This document shows, piece by piece, positions 16,771 through 26,482 of a DNA stretch of 64,000 nucleotides. Position numbers and translations under genes: made by a program. How positions within the stretch are numbered: position 1 is the first letter of the stretch; each line of letters starts with the position of its first letter. The notes beneath the pieces were generated by a model. The model was not told the origin of the DNA. It did no database searches and worked only from the letters and a program-made list of their open reading frames with translations. Source of the stretch: Vampirovibrio sp041737375 (GTDB lineage: Bacteria > Cyanobacteriota > Vampirovibrionia > Vampirovibrionales > Vampirovibrionaceae); the NCBI RefSeq assembly GCF_041737375.1, contig NZ_JBGSRV010000007.1:1-64000 (forward strand), given 5' to 3'.

Positions 16771-17844
16771 ATGCTTCAACGCATTTTAGTGGCCATCCTG
16801 ATTGTGATATGCAACCTGTTTCTGCTGGAAACCGGGGCCCGTTTGCTGGTCATTCAGGCCAAGCCACTCTTGGGGAAAACCTCAACCTTTGATCGCAAAT
16901 TCCAGATTGCCAGCGCAAAGCAACCACAAGCTCCCGATGTGCTGCTGTTGGGCGATTCTTTGATGTATTTTGGCATTTATCCCGAGTTGCTGGATGTGCT
17001 GATGAATGCGGGGCCGCAAAAAGCGTTTCGCAGTTTCAATTTGGCCACCCCCAGCGCCAGTGTGGACATGAATCTGTTTTTGCTGAAGCGCTTTATCGGG
17101 CAAAGTGGACCGCCCAAGCTGGTTGTTTATAATTTTAGCCCTCGCATTTTTAATGGCGCTAAAGTGGTAGATGATTACGATCAGGCCTTTCAATCCTCCT
17201 ATTACCAACGCTGTTTTGGGACGGAATCCGTTAGTTGGATGAACCGGGCGTCATGCGTTTTAGAGCGTCATTCCGCCCTGGTGCGCTATCGTGGTTTTTT
17301 AAGTGGCGAGCTGGAAAAAATTCCTCGCACCTGGTTTCAGTTTGATAAGCGCATGGCCTTTCCCGAAGGGCACAATCCCGAGCTGGAAATTTCCGATCAG
17401 GGGTGGGCGCCCGCCTATACGGTGCATACCCGCCAAAGCCTCAACCTGGCCTTTGGGGATAATGATCGGGTGGAGGATGTTTTTGAAAAAGAGCTGGGCC
17501 ATTATCACTGGCAAACCGAGCAAATTCAACCGTTGCTGACCTATTGTAAGCAGCAGAAAATACCCGTCCTCATGGTGTGGTTGCCAGAGCAAAAGCTGAT
17601 GGATCGCTATTACCGGCAAATTGGTTTGTCACAGTCTTTATTGGCGCAGCGGCTGGCTCGCTTGTCGGATCAAAAACAGGTTTACTTTCTGGATTTAAGC
17701 GATGAGAAAATTCATCAAAGCGGGTTTGCGGATCTGGATCATTTAAACCCCTTGGGGGCGGTTAAAACCACAGAAAAAATGGCAAAAATTCTGAGCCAGC
17801 CGCCTTATCGTGGCTTGTTGAACTTGGCGGGCTCGCCCCCATGA
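16771..17844 (+). CDS. SGNH-hydrolase-like membrane-anchored protein, partner of the MBOAT acyltransferase
   Basis: 357 aa. An N-terminal signal-anchor (MLQRILVAILIVICNLFLL) places the rest outside the inner membrane. DVLLLGDSLMYFGIYPELL gives the GDS block with the nucleophile Ser, and DLDHLNPLGA near the end gives the Asp-x-x-His of the triad. That fits AlgJ/AlgX/DltD-like proteins that work with an MBOAT to O-acylate a polysaccharide or other envelope polymer. Its stop overlaps the MBOAT start by 4 bp (ATGA), so the two are coupled. The ATG at 16771 is preferred to an upstream TTG because it begins the anchor. Confidence 0.8.
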   Translation: MLQRILVAILIVICNLFLLETGARLLVIQAKPLLGKTSTFDRKFQIASAKQPQAPDVLLLGDSLMYFGIYPELLDVLMNAGPQKAFRSFNLATPSASVDMNLFLLKRFIGQSGPPKLVVYNFSPRIFNGAKVVDDYDQAFQSSYYQRCFGTESVSWMNRASCVLERHSALVRYRGFLSGELEKIPRTWFQFDKRMAFPEGHNPELEISDQGWAPAYTVHTRQSLNLAFGDNDRVEDVFEKELGHYHWQTEQIQPLLTYCKQQKIPVLMVWLPEQKLMDRYYRQIGLSQSLLAQRLARLSDQKQVYFLDLSDEKIHQSGFADLDHLNPLGAVKTTEKMAKILSQPPYRGLLNLAGSPP

Positions 17845-19283
17845 ATTTTGTGTCTTTCAGCTTTGTGCTGTTTTTATTGATGACGCTGTTACTGTTTTAT
17901 ACCTTACCGGCCCGAGGTCGTAAACCGCTGTTGCTGGGGATGAGTTACTTATTTTACGCCTCCTGGAACGTCCCCTTTATCCTCCTGATTTTAGGCTCCA
18001 CCAGTCTGGATTACTGGATGAGTCAGATCATCGCCAAAAGTCAAAAACCGTGGGTGCGACGAGGCGCTTTAACGCTGGGTTTGCTGGTTAATCTTGGCAT
18101 TCTGGTTTATTACAAATACGCTAATTTTTTGCTAGATAGCGCCTATGGCTTGCTGCAATTCCTGCATCAGCCGGTGCAAGCGCCCCCTGTGCTGCATATT
18201 TTGCTGCCCTTGGGTATTTCTTTTTACACCTTTGAAGCCATTAGTTACATGGTGGATGTTTACCGGGGCAAAGCACCGGCCAGAAACTGGCTGGATTACA
18301 ACTTTTATATTATGTTTTTTCCCCATTTAATTTCCGGCCCCATTATTCGTTTTTGCGAGCTGTGGCCCCAGTATAAACAGCCCTTGCAATTGCCGGGTTT
18401 AGCCCGAATAGCCCAAGGCGTCCAATTAATATTATTGGGCTATTTATTTAAGGTCATGATTGCGGACCCGGTAGCGGCCATGGCGGATCCGGTGTTCACC
18501 CACCCGGAAGCCGGGGGCGTGTTAGCCACCTATTTGGGTATTCTGGCCTTTACGGTTCAAATTTATTTTGATTTTATGGGGTACACCCATATCGCCCGAG
18601 GGGTTTCTCTGCTGTTTAATATTGAGCTACCCCTGAACTTTAACCATCCCTATCTGGCCACCAATATCAGCAACTTCTGGGAGCGCTGGCACATCTCCCT
18701 GTCCCGCTGGATTCGGGATTACTTGTATTTCCCGTTGGGAGGCTCCAAGGGGCTTTTAGGGCGCACCCTGTTTAACTTGCTACTGACCATGCTGATTTGC
18801 GGGGCCTGGCATGGGGCTGGATGGACCTATATAGCATGGGGTGCGTATCATGGACTGTTGCTGGGCGGCTATCACCTGTTTAAAACCGGGGCCAAGGGAA
18901 TCGATCACTCGGGGTTGAACCGTTTGCGGGCGCATCCGTTTTATCAAGCTGCTGGGGTGGGTTTGACGTTTGCTTGTGTGGCCCTGGGGTGGGTTTTATT
19001 TCGCTCCAAAGATCTGGGCAGCGCCTCCCTGATTTTGACAAGGCTCTTTCAGGTTCCGGCCTTGCTGAGCGAATTGGGCAAGCCGTCTCACTGGGATGAA
19101 GTGGCGGGTATTGCTGGCATGCTGGCCTTGTGTTTTGTGGGGCCGTTGGCCATGCGCTGGGTGCGTGGGCTTTACCTGCCTTTGCCGTTTTGGGTGAAGG
19201 TGCAAACCGCTTGTGTGCTGGCCTTATTGTGCTGGCTACTCACTGCGGAAGGCACGGTGCCGTTCATTTATTTTCAATTCTGA
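17841..19283 (+). CDS. MBOAT-family O-acyltransferase (AlgI/DltB-like)
   Basis: 480 aa, polytopic. Typical AlgI-type blocks are present: LLPLGISFYTFEAISYMVDVYRG, NFWERWHISLSRWIRDYLYF and GAWHGAGWTYIAWGAYHG, with the conserved membrane His in the last. These proteins pass acyl groups from cytoplasmic acyl-CoA across the membrane to a periplasmic SGNH partner, which is the gene immediately upstream and translationally coupled to it. The acceptor is probably a cell-surface glycan, possibly the polysaccharide made by the 24-36 kb locus; that link is inference. Confidence 0.93.
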   Translation: MNFVSFSFVLFLLMTLLLFYTLPARGRKPLLLGMSYLFYASWNVPFILLILGSTSLDYWMSQIIAKSQKPWVRRGALTLGLLVNLGILVYYKYANFLLDSAYGLLQFLHQPVQAPPVLHILLPLGISFYTFEAISYMVDVYRGKAPARNWLDYNFYIMFFPHLISGPIIRFCELWPQYKQPLQLPGLARIAQGVQLILLGYLFKVMIADPVAAMADPVFTHPEAGGVLATYLGILAFTVQIYFDFMGYTHIARGVSLLFNIELPLNFNHPYLATNISNFWERWHISLSRWIRDYLYFPLGGSKGLLGRTLFNLLLTMLICGAWHGAGWTYIAWGAYHGLLLGGYHLFKTGAKGIDHSGLNRLRAHPFYQAAGVGLTFACVALGWVLFRSKDLGSASLILTRLFQVPALLSELGKPSHWDEVAGIAGMLALCFVGPLAMRWVRGLYLPLPFWVKVQTACVLALLCWLLTAEGTVPFIYFQF

Positions 19284-19403
19284 AAATCAGGATTGAAGCG
19301 GGGCGGGCTTATTGATGCTGTGAACCGGCGCATTTTCTTTTGCTGGCAGACATTGGCGGGTAGATCGAGTAAAATGAGGGGGTAGTTCCAATATGGGTAT
19401 TTT

Positions 19404-20993
19404 ATGAAAAACAACGCCAGTAAAGCCAAATTAGTCGTCAGAAACGCCACGCTTACCGACTTAAAGGAGATTCAGATCCTTTCTGAAAAAGTGTATCCTG
19501 ATATCCCTCCCTATTCGGTGGATGTATTAAGAGGACAGTTGAACAACTACCCGGAAGGGCAGTTTGTGGCGGTCTATGACCAGAAAATTGTGGGCTACTG
19601 CGCGACCATTCGGGTGTCCGAGCAATCGGCCATGTCCGCCCATACCTGGCGGCAAATTACCGGCAGCGGTTATGGGTCCACCCACTTGGCCACCGGAGAA
19701 TATTTATATGGCATGGAAATTTTTGTAGACCCCGATTACCGGGGCTTGCGAATTGGCGAACGCCTTTACAGCGAAAGAAAAAAACTGTGCAGCTATTACC
19801 GCTTGAAGGGCATTGTGTTTGGCGGTCGTATGCCGCTACTCAAGAAAAAACTGAAACAGGTCGGCACCGTTGAGAATTACGTGGAACAGGTTAAAAACAG
19901 AAGCCTGAATGACCCCACCACCAGTTTTCAGTTGCGCCAGGGCTTTGAAGTGATCGGCCTTCTGAAGGACTATTTGCCCAGCGATAAGGAATCCATGGGG
20001 GCTGCCACCCATATGGTCTGGCGCAACCCGGAAGCCCCTGAGCCTGAAGGGAAATCTCGCGAAAACGTGGGACGCCTGCCCGAGTCGGTGCGGGTGGCCA
20101 CGGTTCAGTATGAGCAACGCCGGATTCACTCCTTTGAGGAATTTGAGCAGATTGTGACCTATTTTGTGGATGTGGTTTCCGATTACCGCTCCGATTTTGT
20201 GGTGTTCCCCGAGCTGTTTACCCTGCAACTGCTGTCCATTGAAAATGAGCCGATTGCCCCGGATAAATCCATTGATCGCCTGACCGAGTATACGGAAAGA
20301 ATCAAGGAAATGTTTACCCGGTTGGCTATTAAATACAACATTAATATCATTGCGGGTTCTCACCCCACCAAAATGAAAGATGGCTCCATCCAGAATGTGA
20401 CCTTTGTTTGTCTGCGGGATGGCGCTGTTCACGAGCAACCCAAAATTCACCCCACCCCCAACGAGCGCTACTGGTGGAACATTGAAGGCGGCAACGAGTT
20501 AAGCGTTATTCAAACCGATTGCGGCCCCATTGGGGTTTTAATCTGCTACGATTGCGAATTCCCGGAGCTGGCCCGCCATTTGATCGATCAAGGCGCCAAT
20601 ATCCTGTTTGTGCCGTTTTGTACCGATGAGCGGCAAGGGTATTTACGGGTGCGTTATTCGGCTCAGGCCAGAGCGGTTGAAAACCAGTGCTATGTGGTGA
20701 TGTCTGGCAATGTGGGCAACTTGCCCCGAGTGCATAACATGGACATTCAATATGCCCAAAGCTGCATTTTAACCCCTTGCGATTTCTATTTCTCCAGAGA
20801 TGGCATTGCCGCCGATACCACCCCGAACGTGGAAACGGTCGCTTTTGCCGACTTGCGACTGGAATATATTTACCGGGCCAGACACTCGGGTACGGTGATG
20901 AACCTGAAAGATCGACGCCATGATCTTTATAGTGTGGTTTGGCACAAAAAAAATGTGTTAAAGCCCGCCGATGAACCTGTGAAGCCGGAGTAA
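19404..20993 (+). CDS. Fusion of a GNAT acetyltransferase and a carbon-nitrogen hydrolase
   Basis: 529 aa. Residues 10-205 are a GNAT domain with the acetyl-CoA loop region MEIFVDPDYRGLRIGERLYSE. Residues 228-515 are a nitrilase-superfamily domain with a complete triad: E270 in VVFPELF, K347 in EQPKIHPTPNER and C381 in VLICYDCEFPEL. Together it could acetylate an amine and hydrolyse an amide of a related metabolite. Such two-domain proteins are known in several phyla, but their reaction is not established. It has its own transcription unit; no frameshift separates the domains. Confidence 0.92.
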   Translation: MKNNASKAKLVVRNATLTDLKEIQILSEKVYPDIPPYSVDVLRGQLNNYPEGQFVAVYDQKIVGYCATIRVSEQSAMSAHTWRQITGSGYGSTHLATGEYLYGMEIFVDPDYRGLRIGERLYSERKKLCSYYRLKGIVFGGRMPLLKKKLKQVGTVENYVEQVKNRSLNDPTTSFQLRQGFEVIGLLKDYLPSDKESMGAATHMVWRNPEAPEPEGKSRENVGRLPESVRVATVQYEQRRIHSFEEFEQIVTYFVDVVSDYRSDFVVFPELFTLQLLSIENEPIAPDKSIDRLTEYTERIKEMFTRLAIKYNINIIAGSHPTKMKDGSIQNVTFVCLRDGAVHEQPKIHPTPNERYWWNIEGGNELSVIQTDCGPIGVLICYDCEFPELARHLIDQGANILFVPFCTDERQGYLRVRYSAQARAVENQCYVVMSGNVGNLPRVHNMDIQYAQSCILTPCDFYFSRDGIAADTTPNVETVAFADLRLEYIYRARHSGTVMNLKDRRHDLYSVVWHKKNVLKPADEPVKPE

Positions 20994-21221
20994 CCGCAAT
21001 GAATGCCAATCAGGGCCGTGCAGGCTTTGGTTGGCGTTATGTGGTGAATGGGAAGTCCCGTCCACCTTATGCGATGATCGCAAACAGGCGGTTTGAACGC
21101 CTTTGTGTTAAGATGCGCCAGAACACACCAAATTTCGCATTGTACTTTTTTGATCCAGCTAAAGTTATTTGAAAAAACCAGTGTTTATTCGTTTGTTTGT
21201 TTGAATGGGAGAAAAGTGAAA

Positions 21222-21686
21222 ATGTCTGCAATTGTTGATACCTATAGCCTTTTGCCAGTGGGTACTCAGGCCCCTGATTTCGATTTGCCAGCCACCGGTG
21301 GCCGTCAGGTTAAATTGGCCGATTATCTGGGCAAGAATCTGATTGTTGTGTTTTATCCCAAGGATCAAACCCCTGGCTGCACCCAGCAATTGTGCGCCCT
21401 GCGGGATGATACGGAACTGTTTCAGGGTTTGAATACCGAGTTTGTGGGCTGCAACCCCGATTCGATGGAAAGCCATGAGAAATTTGCCGCCGCCCAAAGT
21501 TATAAATTTCCCATTCTGGTGGACGCCAACCGCACCATGGCCAAGGCTTACCGGGCCTTGAAGGAAGATGGAAAAGGGATTCAGCGCACGGTTTATATTA
21601 TTGATACCAAGGGCGTGATTCGGTTTGCCAAGCAGGGCTTGCCACCGGATAGCGAACTGGTGGAAATCATCAAAACCTTGAACTAG
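21222..21686 (+). CDS. bcp: Thioredoxin-dependent peroxiredoxin, BCP/PrxQ type
   Basis: 154 aa. The peroxidatic Cys lies in FYPKDQTPGCTQQLCALRD, with the resolving Cys five positions later, the standard 2-Cys BCP arrangement that forms an intramolecular disulfide reduced by thioredoxin. It detoxifies hydrogen and alkyl peroxides in the cytoplasm. The ATG at 21222 follows GGGAGA and gives the family length; the frame extends 43 codons upstream, but that part is not conserved-looking. A terminator follows 19 nt after the stop. Confidence 0.95.
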   Translation: MSAIVDTYSLLPVGTQAPDFDLPATGGRQVKLADYLGKNLIVVFYPKDQTPGCTQQLCALRDDTELFQGLNTEFVGCNPDSMESHEKFAAAQSYKFPILVDANRTMAKAYRALKEDGKGIQRTVYIIDTKGVIRFAKQGLPPDSELVEIIKTLN

Positions 21687-21704
21687 TTTCTGGAATGATA
21701 TTGC

Positions 21705-21737
21705 AAAAGCCAGTCGCCTTGGGGTGGACTGGCTTTT
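21705..21737 (+). terminator. Intrinsic terminator after bcp
   Basis: Perfect 11-bp stem AAAAGCCAGTC (21705-21715) with GACTGGCTTTT (21727-21737) and an 11-nt loop. Confidence 0.8.
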
Positions 21738-21833
21738 GTGCGCAAAGCGGCTTGACCCGCCTGAAGCGCTTTTCTTCTATAATAAATCAACGCTCACTTG
21801 GCCCCTTCCCGATGCACAGGACCCTTGACCCGC

Positions 21834-23138
21834 ATGGAAACCGCAACGGCCCTCCCGGCCAAAGGGATGGTTCATCAGCTCAAGCATACGGTTCGCGCCC
21901 TGCAAAGCCGAAATTTCCGGCTTTTTATCAGCGGACAACTGGTTTCCCTCATCGGCAACTGGATTCAGCAGATGGCCATGAGCTGGCTGGTGTATCGCCT
22001 AACCCATTCCGGGTTGTTGTTGGGATTGGTGGCTTTTTTAAATCAGGGGCCGGGTTTGTTGATAGCCCCCTTTGCGGGCTTACTGGCGGATCGCTACGAT
22101 CGCCGAAAATTATTGATGCTGACCCAATCGCTGGCCATGCTGCAGGCTTTTATACTGGCCTATCTAACCCTTTCGGGGCAAATTCAGGAATGGCATATTT
22201 TAACGCTTAGTGCTTTTCTGGGGATAATCGCCGGACTGGATATCCCCATTCGACAGTCTATGGTGCTGGATTTACTGGATAAGCCTGAGTATTTGAGCAA
22301 CGCCATTTCGCTGAACTCATCCGTTTTTAACGGCTCCCGCTTGATTGGGCCTGCCATTGCCGGGTTGGCCATTAGCACGGTGGGAGAAGGCTGGTGCTTT
22401 TTACTGAATGGGCTGAGTTTTCTGGCGGTGATTGGGGCGCTTTCGGCCATTACCATTCACCGGGAAACCCCCACCGATTTGCCCGCCAGTTATTGGGAGC
22501 GCATGAAGGAGGGCTGGATGTATGTGTATCGCCATCCGCCCATGCGCTCCATTTTGCTGTTAATTGCCTTGAACAGTCTGGTGGGGCTTCCCTATTCGGT
22601 ATTAGTACCCATTTACGCCAAAGATATTTTGCATGGCAACGCCCAAACCCTGGGCTTGCTGATGGGGGCGGTGGGCGCCGGGGCTTTGTCCGGGGCGGTG
22701 TATCTGGCTTCCCGGCACGATGTACTGGGGTTGGGGCGATTAATTCCTGCGGCGGTGTGTGGCTTTGGGCTAACCTTGCTGGTGTTCTCTCAAATTCGTG
22801 ACTTTTGGGCGGCCATGATTTGCCTGTATTGTTTGGGCCTGGGCATGATGCTGCATTTGGCTTCCAGCAATATTTTGTTGCAAACCCTGGTGGATGCCAA
22901 AAAACGGGGTCGGGTGATGAGTCTTTACACCATGGCCTATATTGGCATGTACCCGTTTGGCAGCCTGTGTATGGGCTGGTTAAGCGGTAAAATAGGCTTT
23001 AGCACCACGCTGTTATGCGCCGGTGGGTTAACCTTGCTGGGGGTGCTGGGTTATTGGTGGCAATACCCCAAAATACGAGCCTATCTCAAAGGTTTCTATC
23101 TGGAAAAGGGTATGTTAAAAGAGCCCGTTAAAAGTTAG
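21834..23138 (+). CDS. Major facilitator superfamily transporter, MFS_3 (EntS-like) type
   Basis: 434 aa, about 12 membrane spans. The opening SRNFRLFISGQLVSLIGNWIQQ and LVYRLTHSGLLLGLVAF, then the loop GLLADRYDRRKLL, are typical of the EntS/MFS_3 group of exporters, which includes siderophore and drug efflux proteins. A second conserved block is AISLNSSVFNGSRLIGPAIAG. The substrate is unknown; no siderophore genes are nearby. The start is uncertain: the ATG at 21834 is used, and one at 21867 is also possible. A TATAAT lies at 21778-21783, but with a poor -35 spacing. Confidence 0.88.
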   Translation: METATALPAKGMVHQLKHTVRALQSRNFRLFISGQLVSLIGNWIQQMAMSWLVYRLTHSGLLLGLVAFLNQGPGLLIAPFAGLLADRYDRRKLLMLTQSLAMLQAFILAYLTLSGQIQEWHILTLSAFLGIIAGLDIPIRQSMVLDLLDKPEYLSNAISLNSSVFNGSRLIGPAIAGLAISTVGEGWCFLLNGLSFLAVIGALSAITIHRETPTDLPASYWERMKEGWMYVYRHPPMRSILLLIALNSLVGLPYSVLVPIYAKDILHGNAQTLGLLMGAVGAGALSGAVYLASRHDVLGLGRLIPAAVCGFGLTLLVFSQIRDFWAAMICLYCLGLGMMLHLASSNILLQTLVDAKKRGRVMSLYTMAYIGMYPFGSLCMGWLSGKIGFSTTLLCAGGLTLLGVLGYWWQYPKIRAYLKGFYLEKGMLKEPVKS

Positions 23139-23184
23139 ATTTTTATAAAAAGCGCATGTAGCGCCTGCTATTTCGCAAAAAAAA

Positions 23185-23203
23185 GCCGTGGACAAGCCAC
23201 GGC
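23185..23203 (-). terminator. Intrinsic terminator of the Spy-like gene
   Basis: 7-bp GC-rich stem GCCGTGG/CCACGGC (23185-23203). On the - strand it is followed by eight T residues, 44 nt past the stop of the gene at 23247. Confidence 0.75.
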
Positions 23204-23246
23204 AATTGAGTTGGTTAAAGTTTCTGTGAAATAAACCAGAAAGGGA

Positions 23247-23786
23247 TTACTGTTTGGGGCCCGGTTTTTGGTTGGCTTTATGCTGGGCGTGTTTTGCTTG
23301 CCATTGGGCTTTGCGTTCCGCTTTTTTGGCATCCCATTTGGCTTGTTGCTCCGGGTTTAAAATGCCTTGCATGCTGGCTTTTTTCTTGGCCATCAGGGCT
23401 TCGCGATCCCGTTTCATTTCTGCTTTGAGTTGTTCTTTTTTTGCGGCGTTGGCAGGATCATCGCCCAGTGCTTTGAATTGCTCCCGCTTGGCTTTCATGG
23501 TGGCCATAGTTCCGGCGTTTTCCTGACGGAATTTTTCATGTGCCGCTTTGAACTGTTGTTTTTGGGCTTCGCTCAGGTTTAAATCCTTCATGGCGTTGTG
23601 ATGACCACCCTGATGCATGCCTTTTTTATGCTTGCCGCCCCAGTCATGCTTTTTTTCGGCCTTCACCGGGGTAGAAGATTCTCCACCGGCCGCGTTTTGG
23701 GCCATGGCGGTCATTGGGGCCACCAATAAACCGGTTAACATCAGGCTGAGGGAAACGGCGTACATAGGGTTAAATTTAGAGTTCAT
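23247..23786 (-). CDS. Spy/CpxP-like periplasmic LTXXQ protein
   Basis: 179 aa with a signal peptide ending at MTAMAQ. The mature part is helical, Lys/Ala/Gln-rich and His-rich near its start (KKHDWGGKHKKGMHQGGHH). It has the paired LTXXQ-like repeats of the Spy/CpxP fold: LNLSEAQKQQFKAAHEKFRQ and LNPEQQAKWDAKKAERKAQW. Spy-type proteins are envelope stress chaperones, and the His cluster suggests metal binding. AGGAG precedes the ATG. It has a dedicated terminator, and no cpxRA-like pair is adjacent. Confidence 0.82.
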   Translation of the reverse strand: MNSKFNPMYAVSLSLMLTGLLVAPMTAMAQNAAGGESSTPVKAEKKHDWGGKHKKGMHQGGHHNAMKDLNLSEAQKQQFKAAHEKFRQENAGTMATMKAKREQFKALGDDPANAAKKEQLKAEMKRDREALMAKKKASMQGILNPEQQAKWDAKKAERKAQWQAKHAQHKANQKPGPKQ

Positions 23787-24172
23787 AGGGATCTCCTGAC
23801 TTTAGTTATAACAAGACTTTGGCTTTAATAAATTTGAGTTCTCATCAAAAAGTGAATAAGCTTTCACTGGAGGCTTGTTATTCTGTTACGAAACAGGATT
23901 ATAAAAAGTTTCACCCCTGCCCAGAAAAAGAGTGGGAGAGGCATGGCTTGCGAGGTTTCTGCCCGGCCTTTTTTTGAGACAGGCGGTTGTTGTGGGTTGG
24001 CCGGACCTGATTGGCTGAATAAGCTGGGCGCAATGGTTCATAGGCCCGACTGACTCGCAAAATCCCCACGCTGAAAAGCCAACCCCGCAGGCTTTCAGGC
24101 TGAAATCGAGCTGCTGAAAAAGGGCGCACTGAGGCTGTCAGGCGAGAAAGGCAGAGGCATAAGCATGAAGGC
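23787..24172. other. Intergenic region between the Spy-like gene and the polysaccharide locus
   Basis: Holds the likely promoter of the Spy-like gene (leftward TATAAC about 25 nt before its ribosome site). A 72-codon leftward frame at 23911-24129 lacks a ribosome site and any motif and is not called. Confidence 0.4.
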
Positions 24173-25363
24173 TTACCCGGTGGTTTTGCCCATTATTTTT
24201 TTCAAAACCTGATCGGTATCCCACAGGGCATGGGCCACCGGGGTTTTAAACAGTCGTAAATCCCACAGTAATTCTTTTTCACGGGTCCATAGGTGCTTGT
24301 AGGGTTCATCCCCCCGGCCCAGTTCAAACCTTTGCCCTTGTCGGTTCAGGGTTTCAAACACTAGATTGTCCATATGGATGGTACCGGGGCTGTAACTGCG
24401 GAACCCCTGATTAAAATTGGTGATATGACTTAAATAGCTTTGTCCCTGCCAAAAGCCCAGTTGATAACTGAGATGGATTTTACCCACTTTTAAAATGGAA
24501 AATAACAGCTTGGGCTCATGGGGTTCTGCCTGAAACTGGGAGTAGGCCAGCATGTTTTTGTAGAAAAGCCTAAGCTTGGGAAAGCGATGAAAATCGCTTT
24601 TTTCGTGTTTATCTGCCCAGTAGCGAATATGGGCCGAAATGAACCGATTCAGCGCTGCCTCGCTGGCCTCATCCGCCATTTGAAATTCCAGTTTGGGCGG
24701 GTGCCCAAAGTCTTTGGCAAAACGGTTACAGTGGCGATTCACTTCCAGCCGGGTTTTCTTGCGGCGAACCTTCTCGTAGGCGGCCACGGTGGGCGGCAAG
24801 GCCACATATGGCATGGCGGTGTTGCTCACCACCGCTTGCGCACTTTGGCCAGGTTGAAGGGCCTCACAGAACACAACGCATTGCTCTTGTGAGCGCATAA
24901 ACCGAAAATCCAGTATGTCCCACCGGCGGTTTTGAATGGCCTGCGCCATGGTTTGAATCATGGCTGTTTCATCCTCACCCGGTAGTACCACCAGGGTCAT
25001 CCAGTCGTACACATTGGGTTGGGTGCCAATCAATTGCAAATGACGCAATTGTTTGTGGGTCAGCCCGTGGCTGCCTTTGCTGATTTTAAAAGGGGCTGCC
25101 CCAATCCATTGGCCCTGAGCATCCTGAATGATCACAATCAGCAATTCATCCGCCGGAAATTGTTGGAGCCATTGGGTCATCCAGCCATGGGTCATGCATA
25201 AATTTTCAATGCCCGCCCGATTCAGCAAGCCGTCCCATTCGGCTTTTAAAGGCAACCATTCCGCCATGGTGTTGATGACGTGAACATGATAATGCGTGGG
25301 GTGAGTGGCTGCGTTGAGGGGGGGGGCAGATGCCGGGGTGATGTCCGGTGCCTCGGTAATCAT
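24173..25363 (-). CDS. GNAT-family protein of the CelD/BcsL type
   Basis: 396 aa with a duplicated GNAT-like fold. The C-terminal half has the Acetyltransf_6 pattern (LSYQLGFWQGQSYLSHITNF, then GTIHMDNLVFETLNRQGQ and FELGRGDEPYKHLWT). Proteins of this type sit in cellulose and exopolysaccharide loci and probably add acyl or amino-acyl groups to sugars or their precursors. Its ATG overlaps the stop of the upstream glycosyltransferase by 4 bp, so it is the last gene of the leftward polysaccharide operon. Confidence 0.85.
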   Translation of the reverse strand: MITEAPDITPASAPPLNAATHPTHYHVHVINTMAEWLPLKAEWDGLLNRAGIENLCMTHGWMTQWLQQFPADELLIVIIQDAQGQWIGAAPFKISKGSHGLTHKQLRHLQLIGTQPNVYDWMTLVVLPGEDETAMIQTMAQAIQNRRWDILDFRFMRSQEQCVVFCEALQPGQSAQAVVSNTAMPYVALPPTVAAYEKVRRKKTRLEVNRHCNRFAKDFGHPPKLEFQMADEASEAALNRFISAHIRYWADKHEKSDFHRFPKLRLFYKNMLAYSQFQAEPHEPKLLFSILKVGKIHLSYQLGFWQGQSYLSHITNFNQGFRSYSPGTIHMDNLVFETLNRQGQRFELGRGDEPYKHLWTREKELLWDLRLFKTPVAHALWDTDQVLKKIMGKTTG

Positions 25364-26460
25364 AAGCTGGCTCTCGCTTTCAGTGTAGGTTTCTTGTGGA
25401 GCAGGCCCCGAAATTCCCGTTTTAAAGCAACCAGCCCCTGATCGAACTGGCTGGGCAGGAAGGAGCGCAGTAGTAAGGCGCCGCAGCCCAGCAGGGCATC
25501 TTTTTTGCGAACATTGGGATCAAAAAATGTTTTCAGGGCCAGTGTTCTGGCAATGTGGGGCTGATGGTTCAACAAGCGCTCTCGGGCCAAATAGCGATAA
25601 CATCCCACATACGCTTCAGACTTCAACGCCTTGGCCGCCGGAGGCAGGGCGGTTTCCTCAAACAGCCAGCGCATGATGCTCAGACAGCTTTCCAGCAAAC
25701 GGTGGCAATGCTCAGGCGCTTTGGTCAGGCTGGCCGAATGAATGCGGTACTGATACACATAATCGCTCAGGCAATGCACCCCTGCGTGGTTGTGCAGAAA
25801 CATGCGTACATAAAATTCATAATCTTCCGGCCCGCACAGGGTTTCGTTAAAAAAGCCAATTTGCTCCCAGGCGCTGCGACGAATCATGAGCGCGGCCAGC
25901 AGGCAACTGATTTGACTGGTTACAATGCGTTCCCAACTGTGTTGGTAGCCTGCTGGTAACAAATACTCAGGCTCACCGGGTTGTTGGCGGTGGGCCGGGT
26001 TTGGAATCAGGCTCAGGGCATTGGGCAAAGGGTGATCGTGTTCATCGATTTGAAAGGCAAAGCCATAAACGGAAATAAAATGAGGGTTGTTTAAAAGCGG
26101 GGCTGATAATTTTGCCAATGTATCGGGGTAATATAAATCGTCCGAATCCAGAAAGGCGATCAGCTCCCCTTCAGCCATGTTGAGGGCCACATTGCGAACG
26201 CCTGCCGGATGACCGATGCGGGCCACTTTGCGGTATCGAATCCGGGCATCCGAAAACCCTTGCACCACGCTTTCCGTTTCATCGCTGGAAGCGTCATCCA
26301 CAATAATCAGCTCCCAGTGCGGGTAAGTTTGATCCAGCACGGACTGAATGGCTTTGCCAATATAACGCTGGGCGTTATAAGTGGGCATGATGATAGAAAT
26401 TAAAGGGGGCTGAGGTTCTGTTTTTTCAGCGGTTTTCGGATTTGAAAAACCTGGGTTCAT
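25360..26460 (-). CDS. Family 2 glycosyltransferase
   Basis: 366 aa. GT-A fold: LISIIMPTYNAQRYIGKAIQ, IIVDDASSDETESVV and the metal-binding ELIAFLDSDDLYYPD, then ERIVTSQISCLLAALMIRRS and GPEDYEFYVRMFL with the candidate catalytic ED. It transfers an activated sugar onto a lipid-linked repeat unit on the cytoplasmic face. The C-terminal 100 residues are basic and helical and probably membrane-associated. It lies 22 bp after the flippase gene in the same operon. Confidence 0.92.
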   Translation of the reverse strand: MNPGFSNPKTAEKTEPQPPLISIIMPTYNAQRYIGKAIQSVLDQTYPHWELIIVDDASSDETESVVQGFSDARIRYRKVARIGHPAGVRNVALNMAEGELIAFLDSDDLYYPDTLAKLSAPLLNNPHFISVYGFAFQIDEHDHPLPNALSLIPNPAHRQQPGEPEYLLPAGYQHSWERIVTSQISCLLAALMIRRSAWEQIGFFNETLCGPEDYEFYVRMFLHNHAGVHCLSDYVYQYRIHSASLTKAPEHCHRLLESCLSIMRWLFEETALPPAAKALKSEAYVGCYRYLARERLLNHQPHIARTLALKTFFDPNVRKKDALLGCGALLLRSFLPSQFDQGLVALKREFRGLLHKKPTLKARASL

Positions 26461-26482
26461 CCTGCGGTGTCCACGGTTAAGG

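Noticed and set aside
23911..24129. 72-codon leftward frame
   Set aside because: Arg/Ser-rich with no start signal; could be a relic but nothing supports it.
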